A stretch of 64,000 bases of DNA from UBA6663 sp044226485 (GCA_044226485.1 JBGAGY010000001.1:186001-250000); one strand, 5' to 3'; shown: positions 1 to 8,856, counted from the first letter of the stretch. The notes: generated from the letters alone by a model not told the origin. Translations and numbers: made by a program.

Positions 1-1296
1 ATGATCGGCCTGACCAAAGAAGAAGCGTTCAAGCTGATGATGGACTACACCCATTGGAAGGTGGACGCGCGCATGGTGCGCGACTACTTCTGGAAGTCCG
101 CAGACACCATCGACTGGCTCGAGAAAATGGGCGTGCGCTTCGTTGGCGCGATGAAGTACTACCCTGAAGGCCACGCCACCTGGCATGTGGTGCAGCCCGC
201 CGACGGGAGCCACCCAGGGCCGCGCTGCGCGTCGACCATGATGAAGCTGATGTACGAGCGCGCGGTCGAACTGGGCGTGACCTTCTACTTCGACACGCCG
301 GCCGTGAAGCTCACGCGGGACGGTGAAGACATCGTCGGACTTGTGGCGAAGAGCAAGGACGGCGAGGAGTACGAGGTGGAGGCTGCCGCGACCCTCATCG
401 CCACGGGCGGCTTCGGCGACAACCCGGACATGATCAAGGAGCACTGCGGCTTCACCTACGGGAAGGACATGTTCAACTTCCGCATCCCGGGCCTGACGGG
501 CGACGGCCTGCGCATGGCCTGGGAGGCCGGGGCCGGCAAGGGCAACATGGACATGGAGATGATCATGGACTGCGGCCATGTGCACATGCTGGCCGGGTAT
601 GTCTACACCATCGCCATGCAGCAGCCGCGCAGCCTGATCATCAACAAAGAGGGCAAGCGCGTGATGGATGAGACCGTGTTGCAGAACACGGCCGTGACGG
701 CCAACGTCTCGGTGCGCCAGTCGGACCGCTGCCTTTACGTGTTCAGCACCGACAGCATCTTCGACCTGTATCGCAAGCAGGGCGTGGATTGGGTCAACGG
801 TGTGATCAAGGCCGACTACACCGCCGACGCTGAAGCCTGGATGCAGAAGGCCATGACGCAGTTCCCGGGCGAGGCCGCCATCGCCGACACGCCCGAGGAA
901 GCCGCGCGCCTGATGGGCATCGACGTCGAGGCTTTCATGAAGACCCTGGCAGAGTACAACGAGAGCTGCGCCCTGCACTACGACGATCTCTTCTGCAAGG
1001 ATCGCCGCTTCTTGACCCCGCTCGAGGGCAAGAAGTTCTACATCCTTCGCATTGTCCCCGGCGCGTATGGCACGCTGGGCGGCATCAAGATCGACTCGCA
1101 CTATCAGGCCCTGACGCCCGAAGGCAAGAAGCTCTATGGCCTCTACGCCGCCGGCTCGGACGTGTGCGACCTGTATGCGGGGACGTACCTGTACTACCTG
1201 CCCGGCAACACGATGGGCTTCGCCCTGAACTCCGGTCGACTGGCCGCTGAACAGGCCGCGGAGTTCATCAACTCGCTCGAGACCGTCGCGGCATAA
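1..1296 (+). CDS. FAD-dependent oxidoreductase, fumarate reductase/succinate dehydrogenase flavoprotein type (5' truncated)
   Basis: The visible 431 residues match the substrate-binding and C-terminal FAD-binding parts of the fumarate reductase flavoprotein family. They include LIATGGFGDN near residue 135, GLTGDGLRMAWEAGAG near 165, and a C-terminal GNTMGFALNSGRLAAEQAA that closes the FAD site. The N-terminal Rossmann motif (GxGxxG) is absent, so the ATG at position 1 is probably internal and the gene starts upstream of the window. Family members reduce enoates or fumarate-like acceptors, or oxidise alicyclic substrates, with electrons from a partner. The two iron-sulfur genes downstream are obvious candidates. 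The true substrate cannot be read from the sequence. Confidence 0.85.
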   Translation: MIGLTKEEAFKLMMDYTHWKVDARMVRDYFWKSADTIDWLEKMGVRFVGAMKYYPEGHATWHVVQPADGSHPGPRCASTMMKLMYERAVELGVTFYFDTPAVKLTRDGEDIVGLVAKSKDGEEYEVEAAATLIATGGFGDNPDMIKEHCGFTYGKDMFNFRIPGLTGDGLRMAWEAGAGKGNMDMEMIMDCGHVHMLAGYVYTIAMQQPRSLIINKEGKRVMDETVLQNTAVTANVSVRQSDRCLYVFSTDSIFDLYRKQGVDWVNGVIKADYTADAEAWMQKAMTQFPGEAAIADTPEEAARLMGIDVEAFMKTLAEYNESCALHYDDLFCKDRRFLTPLEGKKFYILRIVPGAYGTLGGIKIDSHYQALTPEGKKLYGLYAAGSDVCDLYAGTYLYYLPGNTMGFALNSGRLAAEQAAEFINSLETVAA

Positions 1297-1302
1297 CGCA
1301 GC

Positions 1303-1339
1303 GCGAAGCCGGGTGGGCGAAGAACCCACCCGGCTTCGC
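1303..1339 (+). terminator. Rho-independent terminator after the flavoprotein gene
   Basis: A perfect 15-bp inverted repeat (1303-1317 with 1325-1339, GCGAAGCCGGGTGGG and its complement) encloses a 7-nt loop and is followed by TTTGTTTCC. It lies only 28 nt before the next start codon, so it could partly uncouple expression of the flavoprotein from the downstream iron-sulfur genes. Confidence 0.8.
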
Positions 1340-1367
1340 TTTGTTTCCTGATGGAGAAGAAGCCGAC

Positions 1368-3491
1368 ATGGATCGGGTGACCCTCACCGTAGACGGCAAG
1401 ACGATCAGCGCGAACCCGGGCCAAAGCGTCCTGAACGCCGCGCTCGACGCCGGGATCTACATCCCACATCTGTGCAGCCACCCGGATCTGCCCCCGCAGG
1501 CGAACTGCAAGCTGTGCGTCGTGGAAGTCGCCGGCCAGGACGGCGTGGTCTGCTCGTGTGAACTGCCCGCCACCGAAGGGCTGCAGGTGGTCACCAAATC
1601 GTCGGCGCTACTGCAACGTCGCAAGGTGGCGCTCGAACTCATGCTCGCGGGCCACCCGAAGGATTGCGTCAGCTGCAAGCGCTACATGAACTGCGAACTC
1701 CAGGCCATGATCCAGTACCTGGGCACGGTTCATTCGCGTATGCGCGTCACGTCACGGAAGACGGATCATCTCAACGTCGACAACCCGATTGTCGTGCGCG
1801 AGATGGAGCGCTGCATCCAATGCGGGCGCTGCGTGCGCGCCTGCGACGACCTGCGCGGCGTCGGCATCCTCGGCTTCAACCGCCGGGGCGATGAGGTCTA
1901 CGTGGGCACGGCGGGCGATGTGCCCCTGGGCGAGGCCGGGTGCCGCTTCTGTTCGGCCTGCGTGGCCGTCTGTCCGACAGGTGCGCTTCAGGATCAGTTC
2001 GGGATCTTTCGAGACGATCTGCCCTGGGAAGAGGCCATCGTTCCGTGCAGTGCCGAGTGCCCGGCGCACGCCGACATCCCGGCCTACCTGCGCCTGATCC
2101 AGCAGGGCCGACACTCGGAAGCTATCGCCGTGATCCGCGAGAAGGTGCCCTTCCCGCACGTCCTCGGGTACGTGTGCAATCACCGCTGTGAGACGGGGTG
2201 CAAGCGCACGGCGCTGAACAGCCCCGTGTCGATCCGCAATCTGAAACGCTACGCCGCCGAGCGCGACACGGAGCAGGTCTGGCGCGGCAAGGGCTTTCAC
2301 AAGGAACGCACCGGCAAGCGGATCGCCGTGATCGGCGGCGGCCCCGCCGGGCTGACCGCGTCTTACTATCTGAACAAGCTCGGCCACGACGTCACGGTTT
2401 ACGAGAAGCAGAACGTCGCCGGCGGATACATGGCCCTGGGCATCCCGGAGTTCCGGGCGCCGACGGCCGTCGTGCAGGCCGAGGTCGGCTACATCGTCGA
2501 GTCGGGTGTGCGTCTGCTCTACGGCCAGAACGTGGAATCGGCCGCTGCACTGAAGGCGGAGCACGATGCCGTGTTGGTGGCCGTGGGGACGCCGGTCGGC
2601 AAGAAACTCAGGCTCCCCGGCGCCGATTTCCACCAGGTCTATACGGCCGTCGATTTTTTGAGGGCGAGCCGCCTGGGTCAGACGCTTGACCTGGGCAAGA
2701 CCTGCTGTGTCATCGGCGGCGGCAATGTCGCGTTCGACGTGGCCGGGACACTCCTGCGCATGGGCGTCCACAGCACCGTGGTCTGCCTCGAGAAGGGCGA
2801 CGCCATGCTGGCTGATCGCGAGGAGATCGAGGCGGCCCGGGCTGAAGGCGCCGTGCTGTTCGATGGCCACTCTAATGAAGCCATCGTAGGGACGCCCGAG
2901 CAGGTGACCGGCCTGCGCGTCCACGAGGTGAGCGAGTTCCACTTCGATCGCGCCACTGGCGCGCTGGTGGAGACGCCCATCCCGGATTCGACCCGCGTCA
3001 TCCCGTGCGACTCGATCGTCTTTGCAGCAGGGCAGGCCACCGGCCTGACCGAGGGTTTCGGCCTCGAGCTCAACCGCTTCGGTTACCCCGTGGATCCGCA
3101 GTCGGGCAAGAGCGGGCACCGGACGAGCCTCGACGGCGTCTTCTGCGCCGGCGACGTCATCACCGGGACGAGCTTCGTGATCAACGCCATCGAGTCGGGC
3201 CGTCAGGCCGCCAGCCTGATCGATCGCTACCTTGGCGGAGACGGCCAGATCGACGAGATCCTGGTCGAGCGGGAGCGGCCCGCGAAGATCGGCAAGGTGG
3301 ACGGTTTCTACCTGGAAGCCCGTCAGGAGCTCGGCGTGCGAGCCGCGGCCGAACGGGTCTGCGATTTTCAGCCCATCACGCAGGACTTCAGCGCGGATCA
3401 AGCGGCCTGTGAGGCCGGCCGGTGCCTGCAATGCGACCTGCGGCGCGACATCCGCAAGTCACGCATCTGGTCCGAATACGCTGTGAAATAG
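1368..3491 (+). CDS. Multidomain NAD(P)H-dependent iron-sulfur flavoprotein (2Fe-2S, 4Fe-4S and GltD-like domains)
   Basis: The 707-residue protein starts with a 2Fe-2S ferredoxin domain (cysteines in CSHPDLPPQANCKLC). A NuoG-like cysteine segment (CVSCKRYMNC) and two 4Fe-4S motifs (CIQCGRCVRAC, CRFCSACVAVCP) follow. The second half is GltD-like, with the iron-sulfur segment CSAECPAHADIPAY, FAD motif VIGGGPAGL and NAD(P) motif VIGGGNVAFD. Proteins of this build carry electrons from NAD(P)H through flavin and clusters to a partner, here probably the flavoprotein just upstream. The ATG at 1368 was chosen because GGAG lies about 10 nt before it and the ferredoxin fold begins immediately; an upstream TTG at 1341 falls inside the terminator tail. 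A long antisense open frame across the gene is a GC-codon shadow. Confidence 0.88.
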   Translation: MDRVTLTVDGKTISANPGQSVLNAALDAGIYIPHLCSHPDLPPQANCKLCVVEVAGQDGVVCSCELPATEGLQVVTKSSALLQRRKVALELMLAGHPKDCVSCKRYMNCELQAMIQYLGTVHSRMRVTSRKTDHLNVDNPIVVREMERCIQCGRCVRACDDLRGVGILGFNRRGDEVYVGTAGDVPLGEAGCRFCSACVAVCPTGALQDQFGIFRDDLPWEEAIVPCSAECPAHADIPAYLRLIQQGRHSEAIAVIREKVPFPHVLGYVCNHRCETGCKRTALNSPVSIRNLKRYAAERDTEQVWRGKGFHKERTGKRIAVIGGGPAGLTASYYLNKLGHDVTVYEKQNVAGGYMALGIPEFRAPTAVVQAEVGYIVESGVRLLYGQNVESAAALKAEHDAVLVAVGTPVGKKLRLPGADFHQVYTAVDFLRASRLGQTLDLGKTCCVIGGGNVAFDVAGTLLRMGVHSTVVCLEKGDAMLADREEIEAARAEGAVLFDGHSNEAIVGTPEQVTGLRVHEVSEFHFDRATGALVETPIPDSTRVIPCDSIVFAAGQATGLTEGFGLELNRFGYPVDPQSGKSGHRTSLDGVFCAGDVITGTSFVINAIESGRQAASLIDRYLGGDGQIDEILVERERPAKIGKVDGFYLEARQELGVRAAAERVCDFQPITQDFSADQAACEAGRCLQCDLRRDIRKSRIWSEYAVK

Positions 3492-3500
3492 GGGCGCGTC

Positions 3501-4139
3501 ATGTCGACCGACTTTCAGACACTGCCTGTCACAAAAGATGGGGCGCCGCTCGCGGAGGGCGTGTGCCCGGTCGAGTGGGCGCGTGAGCGAGTGGCCGAGG
3601 CCCGGGCGATCAGCTGCGGCCGATCGGTCTCCTGCCGCGACGGCCTGGCGCAGCTCCAGGCGATCATCACGGACATCACGACCGGAGCCGGCCAGCCCGG
3701 CGACCTGGCGATGCTGCGCGACGTGGCCGGCTACATCGCCGCCATGGGCGACTGCGATGCCGCGCTGACGGCCGCGCGGAGCGTCCTCTTCAGCCTTGAC
3801 CGTTACGCAGCCGAGTGGGACGCCCACATCAACCGAAAGCGGTGCGGGTCGCTCGTGTGCAAGGCGTACATCAGTGTGATCTGCCTACCCGATCGCTGCC
3901 AGGGCGACACAGCCTGCATCAAAGCCTGCCCGGTCGGCGCGATCGCCGGCGGCCTGGGCCTGATCGCCGTCGTCGATGAGACGCGCTGCACGCGCTGCGG
4001 CGAATGCCTGACGGTCTGCCCGCACAACGCGATCGCCAAATCCGGCCCCATGAAGCCAAAGCTCCCGGACTCTCCGATCCCGGTGGGGAGCTTCACGACG
4101 GCAGCAGGTGTGGTCCGGCGTCGGCGCAGAACCGAGTAG
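3501..4139 (+). CDS. NuoF C-terminal-like / 4Fe-4S ferredoxin domain protein
   Basis: This 212-residue protein has two parts. An N-terminal helical segment resembles the iron-sulfur region of NADH dehydrogenase subunit F: CGRSVSCRDG at about 34-43, then a Cys in MGDCD. The C-terminal bacterial-type ferredoxin has CQGDTACIKACP and CTRCGECLTVCP motifs for two clusters. It starts 9 nt after the preceding gene and is surely co-transcribed with it. It probably passes electrons between the iron-sulfur flavoprotein and a partner enzyme. It lacks FMN and NADH-binding domains, so it is not a complete NuoF. Confidence 0.82.
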   Translation: MSTDFQTLPVTKDGAPLAEGVCPVEWARERVAEARAISCGRSVSCRDGLAQLQAIITDITTGAGQPGDLAMLRDVAGYIAAMGDCDAALTAARSVLFSLDRYAAEWDAHINRKRCGSLVCKAYISVICLPDRCQGDTACIKACPVGAIAGGLGLIAVVDETRCTRCGECLTVCPHNAIAKSGPMKPKLPDSPIPVGSFTTAAGVVRRRRRTE

Positions 4140-4193
4140 CCGGAGCGCTGACGATCGAGCGAAGCTGGCTGAGGTGTTCGCACGAGGGAGTGG

Positions 4194-4574
4194 ATGACAA
4201 GAACCATGGATCACAAGGAACTTGTTCGGAAGTTTTACGATGAGGTCTTCAACGGATGGGATACCAGCCGTTTGGATGTTTACATGCGGGCGGATTACAA
4301 ACAGCATAATCCCCGGGTCGAGGATGGACGTGAAGGGTTCCGCCGATTTTGCGAGAAGTTCCTGGCGCTCAAACCCCACATGGAGATTCACTCTATCGTT
4401 GCGGATGGGGATATGGTGTGTGTGTTCTTCAAATGCACCCTGGGCAGCAACGGGATGGTCAACAAGGTATTTGACCTGTATCGCATTCAAGACGGTCAAT
4501 TAGCTGAGCATTGGGATAGCGTGGAGCACGATGTCGGAGGTATCACCCCGGTCCACCCGAACGGCCTGTTCTAG
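4194..4574 (+). CDS. SnoaL-like / NTF2-fold protein
   Basis: A 126-residue protein with the cone-shaped NTF2/SnoaL pattern: an N-terminal helix with LVRKFYDEVFNGWD, then YKQHNPRVEDGREGFRRF, and a C-terminal strand region ending WDSVEHD. Small relatives act as polyketide cyclases, isomerases or ligand binders, and many are unassigned. An alternative ATG at 4206 (MDHKEL) is possible; a GGGAG lies at 4186-4190 and neither spacing is ideal. Base composition is more AT-rich than its neighbours. It may be a late addition to the redox cluster, because the 54-nt gap shows no terminator. Confidence 0.75.
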   Translation: MTRTMDHKELVRKFYDEVFNGWDTSRLDVYMRADYKQHNPRVEDGREGFRRFCEKFLALKPHMEIHSIVADGDMVCVFFKCTLGSNGMVNKVFDLYRIQDGQLAEHWDSVEHDVGGITPVHPNGLF

Positions 4575-4674
4575 CGGCTTGTCGTCAGGCTCCCAGCCTG
4601 GCCCGCACCGGTCGTGCCAACCGGTCACTCGCGAGCTGTCAAGCAGTTTGCCTGAGAGCCGAAGAGATCTCTCG

Positions 4675-5166
4675 TCAGGCCAGGCGGCCCTCGAAGATCA
4701 ACGCCTGGATCTGCCGATCGGCTTCGTGGAGCGCGATCTCCTCGGCAGCGGCCCATTCACGGGTCAGGTTTTCGTGGGTGTGGCGTAAGGTCAGGGCGTC
4801 GGCATGATTGAGCGCTTTGATCTGGCCTTGGGCGGTCAGATCTCGGACGACGATGCACAATCCCTCGAAAGTGCCGGATTTGAGCATATCAACAAGGTCA
4901 GTGTGACGCTGGCGATGGTTGATGGAGAGCTTCACAGGCTTGCTGCGGAGCACATGCCGGTATCGCTCAAGATCGCTCTTGAGCGTCAGAGCCCGCAACT
5001 CCAGGGACGCCGATTTTTGGACAGGCACCCACACCGTGCTCTTGCCGAGGGAGATTTCGTAATACAGCTTCGGCTCCAAGTCGCCTACGCTGTTGTTGAC
5101 CAGCCCGATGACTCGCCCCAACCCATGAGGGACATGCACGACCTGATCACCAACTTGGTATTGCAT
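4675..5166 (-). CDS. carD: CarD/CdnL-type transcriptional regulator
   Basis: The 163-residue product begins MQYQVGDQVVHVPHGLGRV, the hallmark of the CarD N-terminal Tudor-like domain that contacts the RNA polymerase beta subunit. An all-helical C-terminal domain follows, with ERYRHVLRSKP and a long helix ending in RQIQALIFEG; in family members this half binds upstream promoter DNA. CarD proteins stabilise open complexes at many promoters. The ATG at 5166 is preceded by GGGAGAG; earlier in-frame codons do not match the family. It follows the RRM gene, with a strong hairpin between them, so it is probably transcribed separately. Confidence 0.87.
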   Translation of the reverse strand: MQYQVGDQVVHVPHGLGRVIGLVNNSVGDLEPKLYYEISLGKSTVWVPVQKSASLELRALTLKSDLERYRHVLRSKPVKLSINHRQRHTDLVDMLKSGTFEGLCIVVRDLTAQGQIKALNHADALTLRHTHENLTREWAAAEEIALHEADRQIQALIFEGRLA

Positions 5167-5240
5167 ACTTCTCTCCCGCTTCATGAGCCGATCTGCGAGG
5201 TCGTGCTGGGGACAAACCCTTACAGGCTGTAAAACGAAAG

Positions 5241-5286
5241 TCGGCCGGCCGGCGATGACCCTCACGGGTTATCGCTGGCCGGCCGA
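5241..5286 (-). terminator. Large hairpin between the RRM gene and carD
   Basis: A 16-bp inverted repeat with one mismatch (5241-5256 and 5271-5286, TCGGCCGGCC arms). Its loop contains a further ACCC/GGGT pair. On the minus strand it is followed by a T-rich stretch (ACTTTCGTTTTAC), consistent with a terminator for the RRM transcript. Confidence 0.65.
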
Positions 5287-5303
5287 TCTATCGACCGCAG
5301 AAC

Positions 5304-5609
5304 TTAGAAGCGGCGATTGCCGCCGCGCTTTCCGCCGAAGCCACCGCCGCCGCTCATTTCCTCACGCGGCTTCGCGACATTGACGGTCAGCGGGCGACCG
5401 CCCACGTCTTTGCCGTTGAACAGGTTGATGGCCTGCTGAGACTCAGCCTGAGTGCCCATCGTGACAAAGCCAAACCCCTTGGACTGGCCGCTGTCACGAT
5501 CCTTGATCAGGACCGCCTCGGTCACCGTGCCAGCCTGAGCAAACAGACTGCGCAATTCGGCCTCAGAAGTCGAATAGGCCAAATTGCCAACATACAGTTT
5601 CGTCGTCAT
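5304..5609 (-). CDS. RRM-family RNA-binding protein (cold-inducible Rbp type)
   Basis: This is a single RNA recognition motif of about 80 residues. RNP2 is KLYVGNL (residues 4-10) and RNP1 is KGFGFVTM (about 44-51), followed by a glycine-rich basic tail. The total length of 101 residues is typical of bacterial Rbp proteins, which bind single-stranded RNA and are often induced by cold. The ATG at 5609 has GAGGAT upstream; longer in-frame readings run through a terminator hairpin and are not credible. See the attenuator-like element in its leader. Confidence 0.9.
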   Translation of the reverse strand: MTTKLYVGNLAYSTSEAELRSLFAQAGTVTEAVLIKDRDSGQSKGFGFVTMGTQAESQQAINLFNGKDVGGRPLTVNVAKPREEMSGGGGFGGKRGGNRRF

Positions 5610-5642
5610 TCTCAGATCCTCACTCCGGACGGGCCGGAAGAC

Positions 5643-5679
5643 AAAAAAAGGCCGCCCAACCATTGCGGTTTGGCGGCCT
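5643..5679 (-). promoter_or_regulatory. Intrinsic terminator in the leader of the RRM gene (possible attenuator)
   Basis: On the minus strand, a 12-bp stem with one mismatch (5668-5679 with 5649-5660, arms AGGCCGCC and GGCGGCCT) is followed directly by seven T residues. It lies 34 nt upstream of the RRM start codon and downstream of a plausible promoter. A transcript would therefore meet the terminator before the gene. Confidence 0.6.
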
Positions 5680-5709
5680 GCACCACACAAATCACGTTTT
5701 GACTTAAGG

Positions 5710-5737
5710 ATTGTATCACGGAGTTCCTCGATCGTCA
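5710..5737 (-). promoter_or_regulatory. Candidate promoter for the RRM gene
   Basis: On the minus strand TACAAT (5710-5715) is preceded, after 16 nt, by TGACGA (5732-5737). Transcription would start just before the attenuator-like hairpin. This is inferred only from resemblance to the sigma-70 consensus. Confidence 0.3.
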
Positions 5738-6265
5738 TTGCCGATTTGTCATCTCCAGACATGCCGGCGCATCTGCGCCATCGTGCGAGGGTGTGTCCCT
5801 CGCACGTGGAATGTGCCATTCGAAGGTGACAACGGCTCAAACGTCACGCGAATCTATCCTTTCGATCTCCGCCAACGGTCGTCCCACAACCAATGCCGGG
5901 CGTCTTTCATGTCAGATAGCCGGTTCTTGGCAAGTCCGTGGCGGCCTCTTCTAGCCTTGCCCTCGCTGCGCCCGACAGCGCCACACTATGCCTTGCGCTG
6001 GGAGATCAAGCGCAAAACGACCTCCATGCCACACGTTCGGGAGCGCCCCCAACGGCGGCTCCTGATCGCTTGTGACGACCTTGAGACATCAATTGGCTAG
6101 GATGAACCCTGTCTCAATGACGGCCGAATCGTCCGACGGCCACAGGTCAAGCAGCGCTTCGCCTCTCTCTCGAGTTGACCGCCGGCTTCTCGAGCACGCC
6201 AAATTGACAGGGCACATGACTCAAGGATTTGACCATCGGCCCGCCCACAGAAAGGGCTCCATCTT
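5738..6265. other. Intergenic region between divergent RRM and glycosyltransferase genes
   Basis: I see no credible gene here. Only the last bases are interpretable: AGAAAGGGCTCC before the ATG at 6266 is a plausible ribosome binding site. Confidence 0.5.
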
Positions 6266-8578
6266 ATGACTGCGAATCCATCTCAAGGGTCGATCAAACG
6301 CGTTGCGTTTATCGGCAATTACGTGCCGCGACAATGCGGCATCGCCACGTTCACAACCGACCTGTGCGAGGCCATTGCGGCCGAATACGCCGACCTCACC
6401 TGCATTGCAGTGCCCGTGAATGACGTCGACGAAGGCTACAGCTATCCGGATCGCGTCCGTTTCGAACTGACCGAGAAGGATATCAGCTCGTTCAGCCGCG
6501 CCGCGGATTTTCTAAACATCAACAGCGTCGACCTGGTTTGCCTCCAGCACGAGTATGGCATCTTCGGCGGCCGGGCAGGCAGCCACATCCTGGCGTTGCT
6601 TCGTGAACTGCGGATGCCGCTGGTCACCACCTTCCATACCGTGCTCCGTGACCCGTCGCCTGATCAGCGCACGGTCCTCTCCGAGATCGCGTCTCTGTCC
6701 GATCGGGTGGTTGTGATGAGCGAGTGCGGCGCGGCGTTCTTGCGCGACGTGTACCAGGTGCCGGAGAACAAGATCGACATCATCCCCCACGGGATTCCGG
6801 ATGTGCCGTTTGTTGATCCCAGCTTTCACAAGGACCTCTTCGGCGTAGAAGGCAAATCGGTGTTGCTGAGCTTTGGTCTCCTTTCCGCCAGCAAGGGGAT
6901 CGAAAATGTGATCGAGGCCTTGCCCGAGATCCTGGAGCACCATCCGAATGTGGTGTACATGATCGTGGGCGCCACACATCCGCACGTCAGACGCGTCGAG
7001 GGTGAAACCTATCGGCTGTCGTTGGAGTGGCTGGCCCAGGAGCACGGGGTCGAAGATCATGTGATCTTCTACAACCGCTTCGTCAGCCTCGAAGAATTGA
7101 ATCAGTTCATCGGCGCGGCTGACATCTATGTGACTCCTTATCTCAACGAGGCTCAGATCGTCTCAGGCACGTTGGCCTATACGCTTGGCGCTGGCAAAGC
7201 GATCGTCTCCACGCCCTATTGGTATGCTGAAGAGTTGCTGGGGCAGGAGCGCGGCGTCCTGGTGCCCTTCCACGATCCCGCTGCGATCTCGCAGCAGATC
7301 GTCGATCTGCTTTCGGACGACACCAAACGACACGCCATGCGAAAACGCGCCTACCTGTTCGGGCGCGACATGATCTGGTCGGCGGTCGCTCGACGCTACG
7401 TCGACACCTTCGAACGCGCACGCGCGGAGCGCCGCGACTTCGCGCGCCCGGCCCTGGCCGTCAAAACGCTCGATCGACAGCCCGGCGAGCTACCACCGCT
7501 CAAACTCGATCACCTGCTTCGGTTGACGGACTCCACCGGGATCCTGCAACACGCTGTCTACATGGTCCCCAACTACCAGGAAGGCTACACGACCGACGAC
7601 AACGCGCGTGGCTTGATCGTCAGCGTACTTCTTGAAGAGATCGGGCACGACGATGCGCTCAGTCTGGCTTCGCGCTATCTGGCTTTCGTCTGGTACGCCT
7701 TCAACGCCGACACAGGGCGCTTTCGGAACTTCATGAGCTACCAACGCAACTGGTTGGAAGAGGGCGGCTCTGACGACAGCCAGGGTCGATCGCTGTGGGC
7801 GCTGGGCACCGTCCTCGGACGCTCGGGCTTTCCGGCTCTGAGGAGCATGGCGGCCTGGCTCTTCGAACGCGCCTTGCCCGAGATCCTCGACACCACGAGC
7901 CCTCGGGCCTGGGCGTTCGCCCTGATCGGCCTGCACGAGTATCTCCAACGATTTGGCGGGGACCGGATGGCCAATCAGGTCCAGGAAACGCTGGCCGCGC
8001 GATTGCTGGGTCTGTATCAAGCCCAAAGCTCAAAAGACTGGCGCTGGTATGAGGGCGGGTTGACCTACTGCAATGCCGCGCTCCCGCATGCCATGCTCCT
8101 GGCCGGAGAATCCCTTGGAAATGCGACCCTGACCGATGCGGGCCTGGAATCGCTCGAATGGTTGGTGGATCTCCAGCGGAAGGGCGCGGCCGTCGGGCAC
8201 TTTGTGCCGATCGGTACCAACGGCTTCTACGAGCGCGGGAGCGAACGCGCCTTGTTCGATCAACAACCCGTAGAAGCCCAGGCCATGATCTCCGCCTGCC
8301 TCGAGGCTCACCGCCTCACCGGGGACGGGCGTTGGCGCAAAGCGGCGCGTCGGGCCTTCTCCTGGTTTCTGGGCCGCAACGATCTCAGTCAGCCTCTGTA
8401 CGACTCGATTACCGGAGGCTGCCGAGACGGCCTGCACTCGGATCGCCCGAACTCCAATCAGGGCGCTGAATCGACGTTGGCTTTTCTCGAAAGCCTGTTG
8501 GAGCTTCGCCTGGCTGAGGACGCCTATGGCGCCCGACAACACGAAACCGCGCCGACCCGAACGCCGGGGGTGCTGTGA
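6266..8578 (+). CDS. GT4-type glycosyltransferase with C-terminal alpha/alpha-toroid domain
   Basis: This 770-residue protein has two halves. Residues 1 to about 390 form a GT-B fold: an N-terminal FIGNYVPRQCGIATFT, donor-side motifs SFGLLSASKGIENVIEAL and GTLAYTLGAGKAIVSTPYWYA, and the C-terminal GVLVPFHDP region. Residues about 410-750 look like an alpha/alpha barrel, with YTTDDNARGL, DSQGRSLWALG and a late SNQGAESTLAFLESL. This arrangement occurs in bacterial proteins often encoded beside mannoside phosphorylases. It probably transfers a hexose, perhaps mannose, to a cell-surface or storage glycan; the acceptor is unknown. No signal peptide is visible. No phosphorylase gene lies nearby. 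Confidence 0.83.
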   Translation: MTANPSQGSIKRVAFIGNYVPRQCGIATFTTDLCEAIAAEYADLTCIAVPVNDVDEGYSYPDRVRFELTEKDISSFSRAADFLNINSVDLVCLQHEYGIFGGRAGSHILALLRELRMPLVTTFHTVLRDPSPDQRTVLSEIASLSDRVVVMSECGAAFLRDVYQVPENKIDIIPHGIPDVPFVDPSFHKDLFGVEGKSVLLSFGLLSASKGIENVIEALPEILEHHPNVVYMIVGATHPHVRRVEGETYRLSLEWLAQEHGVEDHVIFYNRFVSLEELNQFIGAADIYVTPYLNEAQIVSGTLAYTLGAGKAIVSTPYWYAEELLGQERGVLVPFHDPAAISQQIVDLLSDDTKRHAMRKRAYLFGRDMIWSAVARRYVDTFERARAERRDFARPALAVKTLDRQPGELPPLKLDHLLRLTDSTGILQHAVYMVPNYQEGYTTDDNARGLIVSVLLEEIGHDDALSLASRYLAFVWYAFNADTGRFRNFMSYQRNWLEEGGSDDSQGRSLWALGTVLGRSGFPALRSMAAWLFERALPEILDTTSPRAWAFALIGLHEYLQRFGGDRMANQVQETLAARLLGLYQAQSSKDWRWYEGGLTYCNAALPHAMLLAGESLGNATLTDAGLESLEWLVDLQRKGAAVGHFVPIGTNGFYERGSERALFDQQPVEAQAMISACLEAHRLTGDGRWRKAARRAFSWFLGRNDLSQPLYDSITGGCRDGLHSDRPNSNQGAESTLAFLESLLELRLAEDAYGARQHETAPTRTPGVL

Positions 8579-8682
8579 CGATCCTGAAACGGTAGCCCGG
8601 CAGGCTTTTGTGAGCCATCGACCTCCGAGGCCACGAGATCCTGTTCACATCAAACAGATTGTGCACGACTGGAGCGAAACCC

Positions 8683-8820
8683 ATGACCCCTGCTGTGAGT
8701 AAACCCAAGGTCAAGCGATTGCCTAAATCGGTCCGCAAACACCGCCGTCGCCTGAAGCAAGAAGCGCGTCAGGCCGGACTGACGCCTGTTCTCCCGCCCG
8801 TGACTAGGCGCCCAGTCTGA
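8683..8820 (+). CDS. Small basic protein of 45 residues
   Basis: An ATG preceded by GGAG at 8-nt spacing opens a frame of 45 codons. The product is extremely Lys/Arg-rich, with KVKRLPKSVRKHRRRLKQEA in the middle and a proline-rich end. The function is unknown; the composition suggests nucleic acid binding. It ends just before a GC-rich hairpin, supporting a real transcript. I recognise no family. Confidence 0.5.
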   Translation: MTPAVSKPKVKRLPKSVRKHRRRLKQEARQAGLTPVLPPVTRRPV

Positions 8821-8826
8821 AAGTTT

Positions 8827-8856
8827 CCCGCCTCGCCTGATCCTTGGCGAGGCGGG
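8827..8856 (+). terminator. GC-rich hairpin after the small basic ORF
   Basis: A perfect 11-bp stem (8827-8837 and 8846-8856, CCCGCCTCGCC) has an 8-nt loop. No T-tract follows on the plus strand; on the minus strand it is followed by AAACTTT. It may end transcription from either side, weakly. Confidence 0.45.

Noticed and set aside
1752..3431. 559-residue antisense open frame
   Set aside because: It lies wholly opposite the iron-sulfur flavoprotein gene and reads as the GC-bias shadow of its codons; no motif is recognisable.
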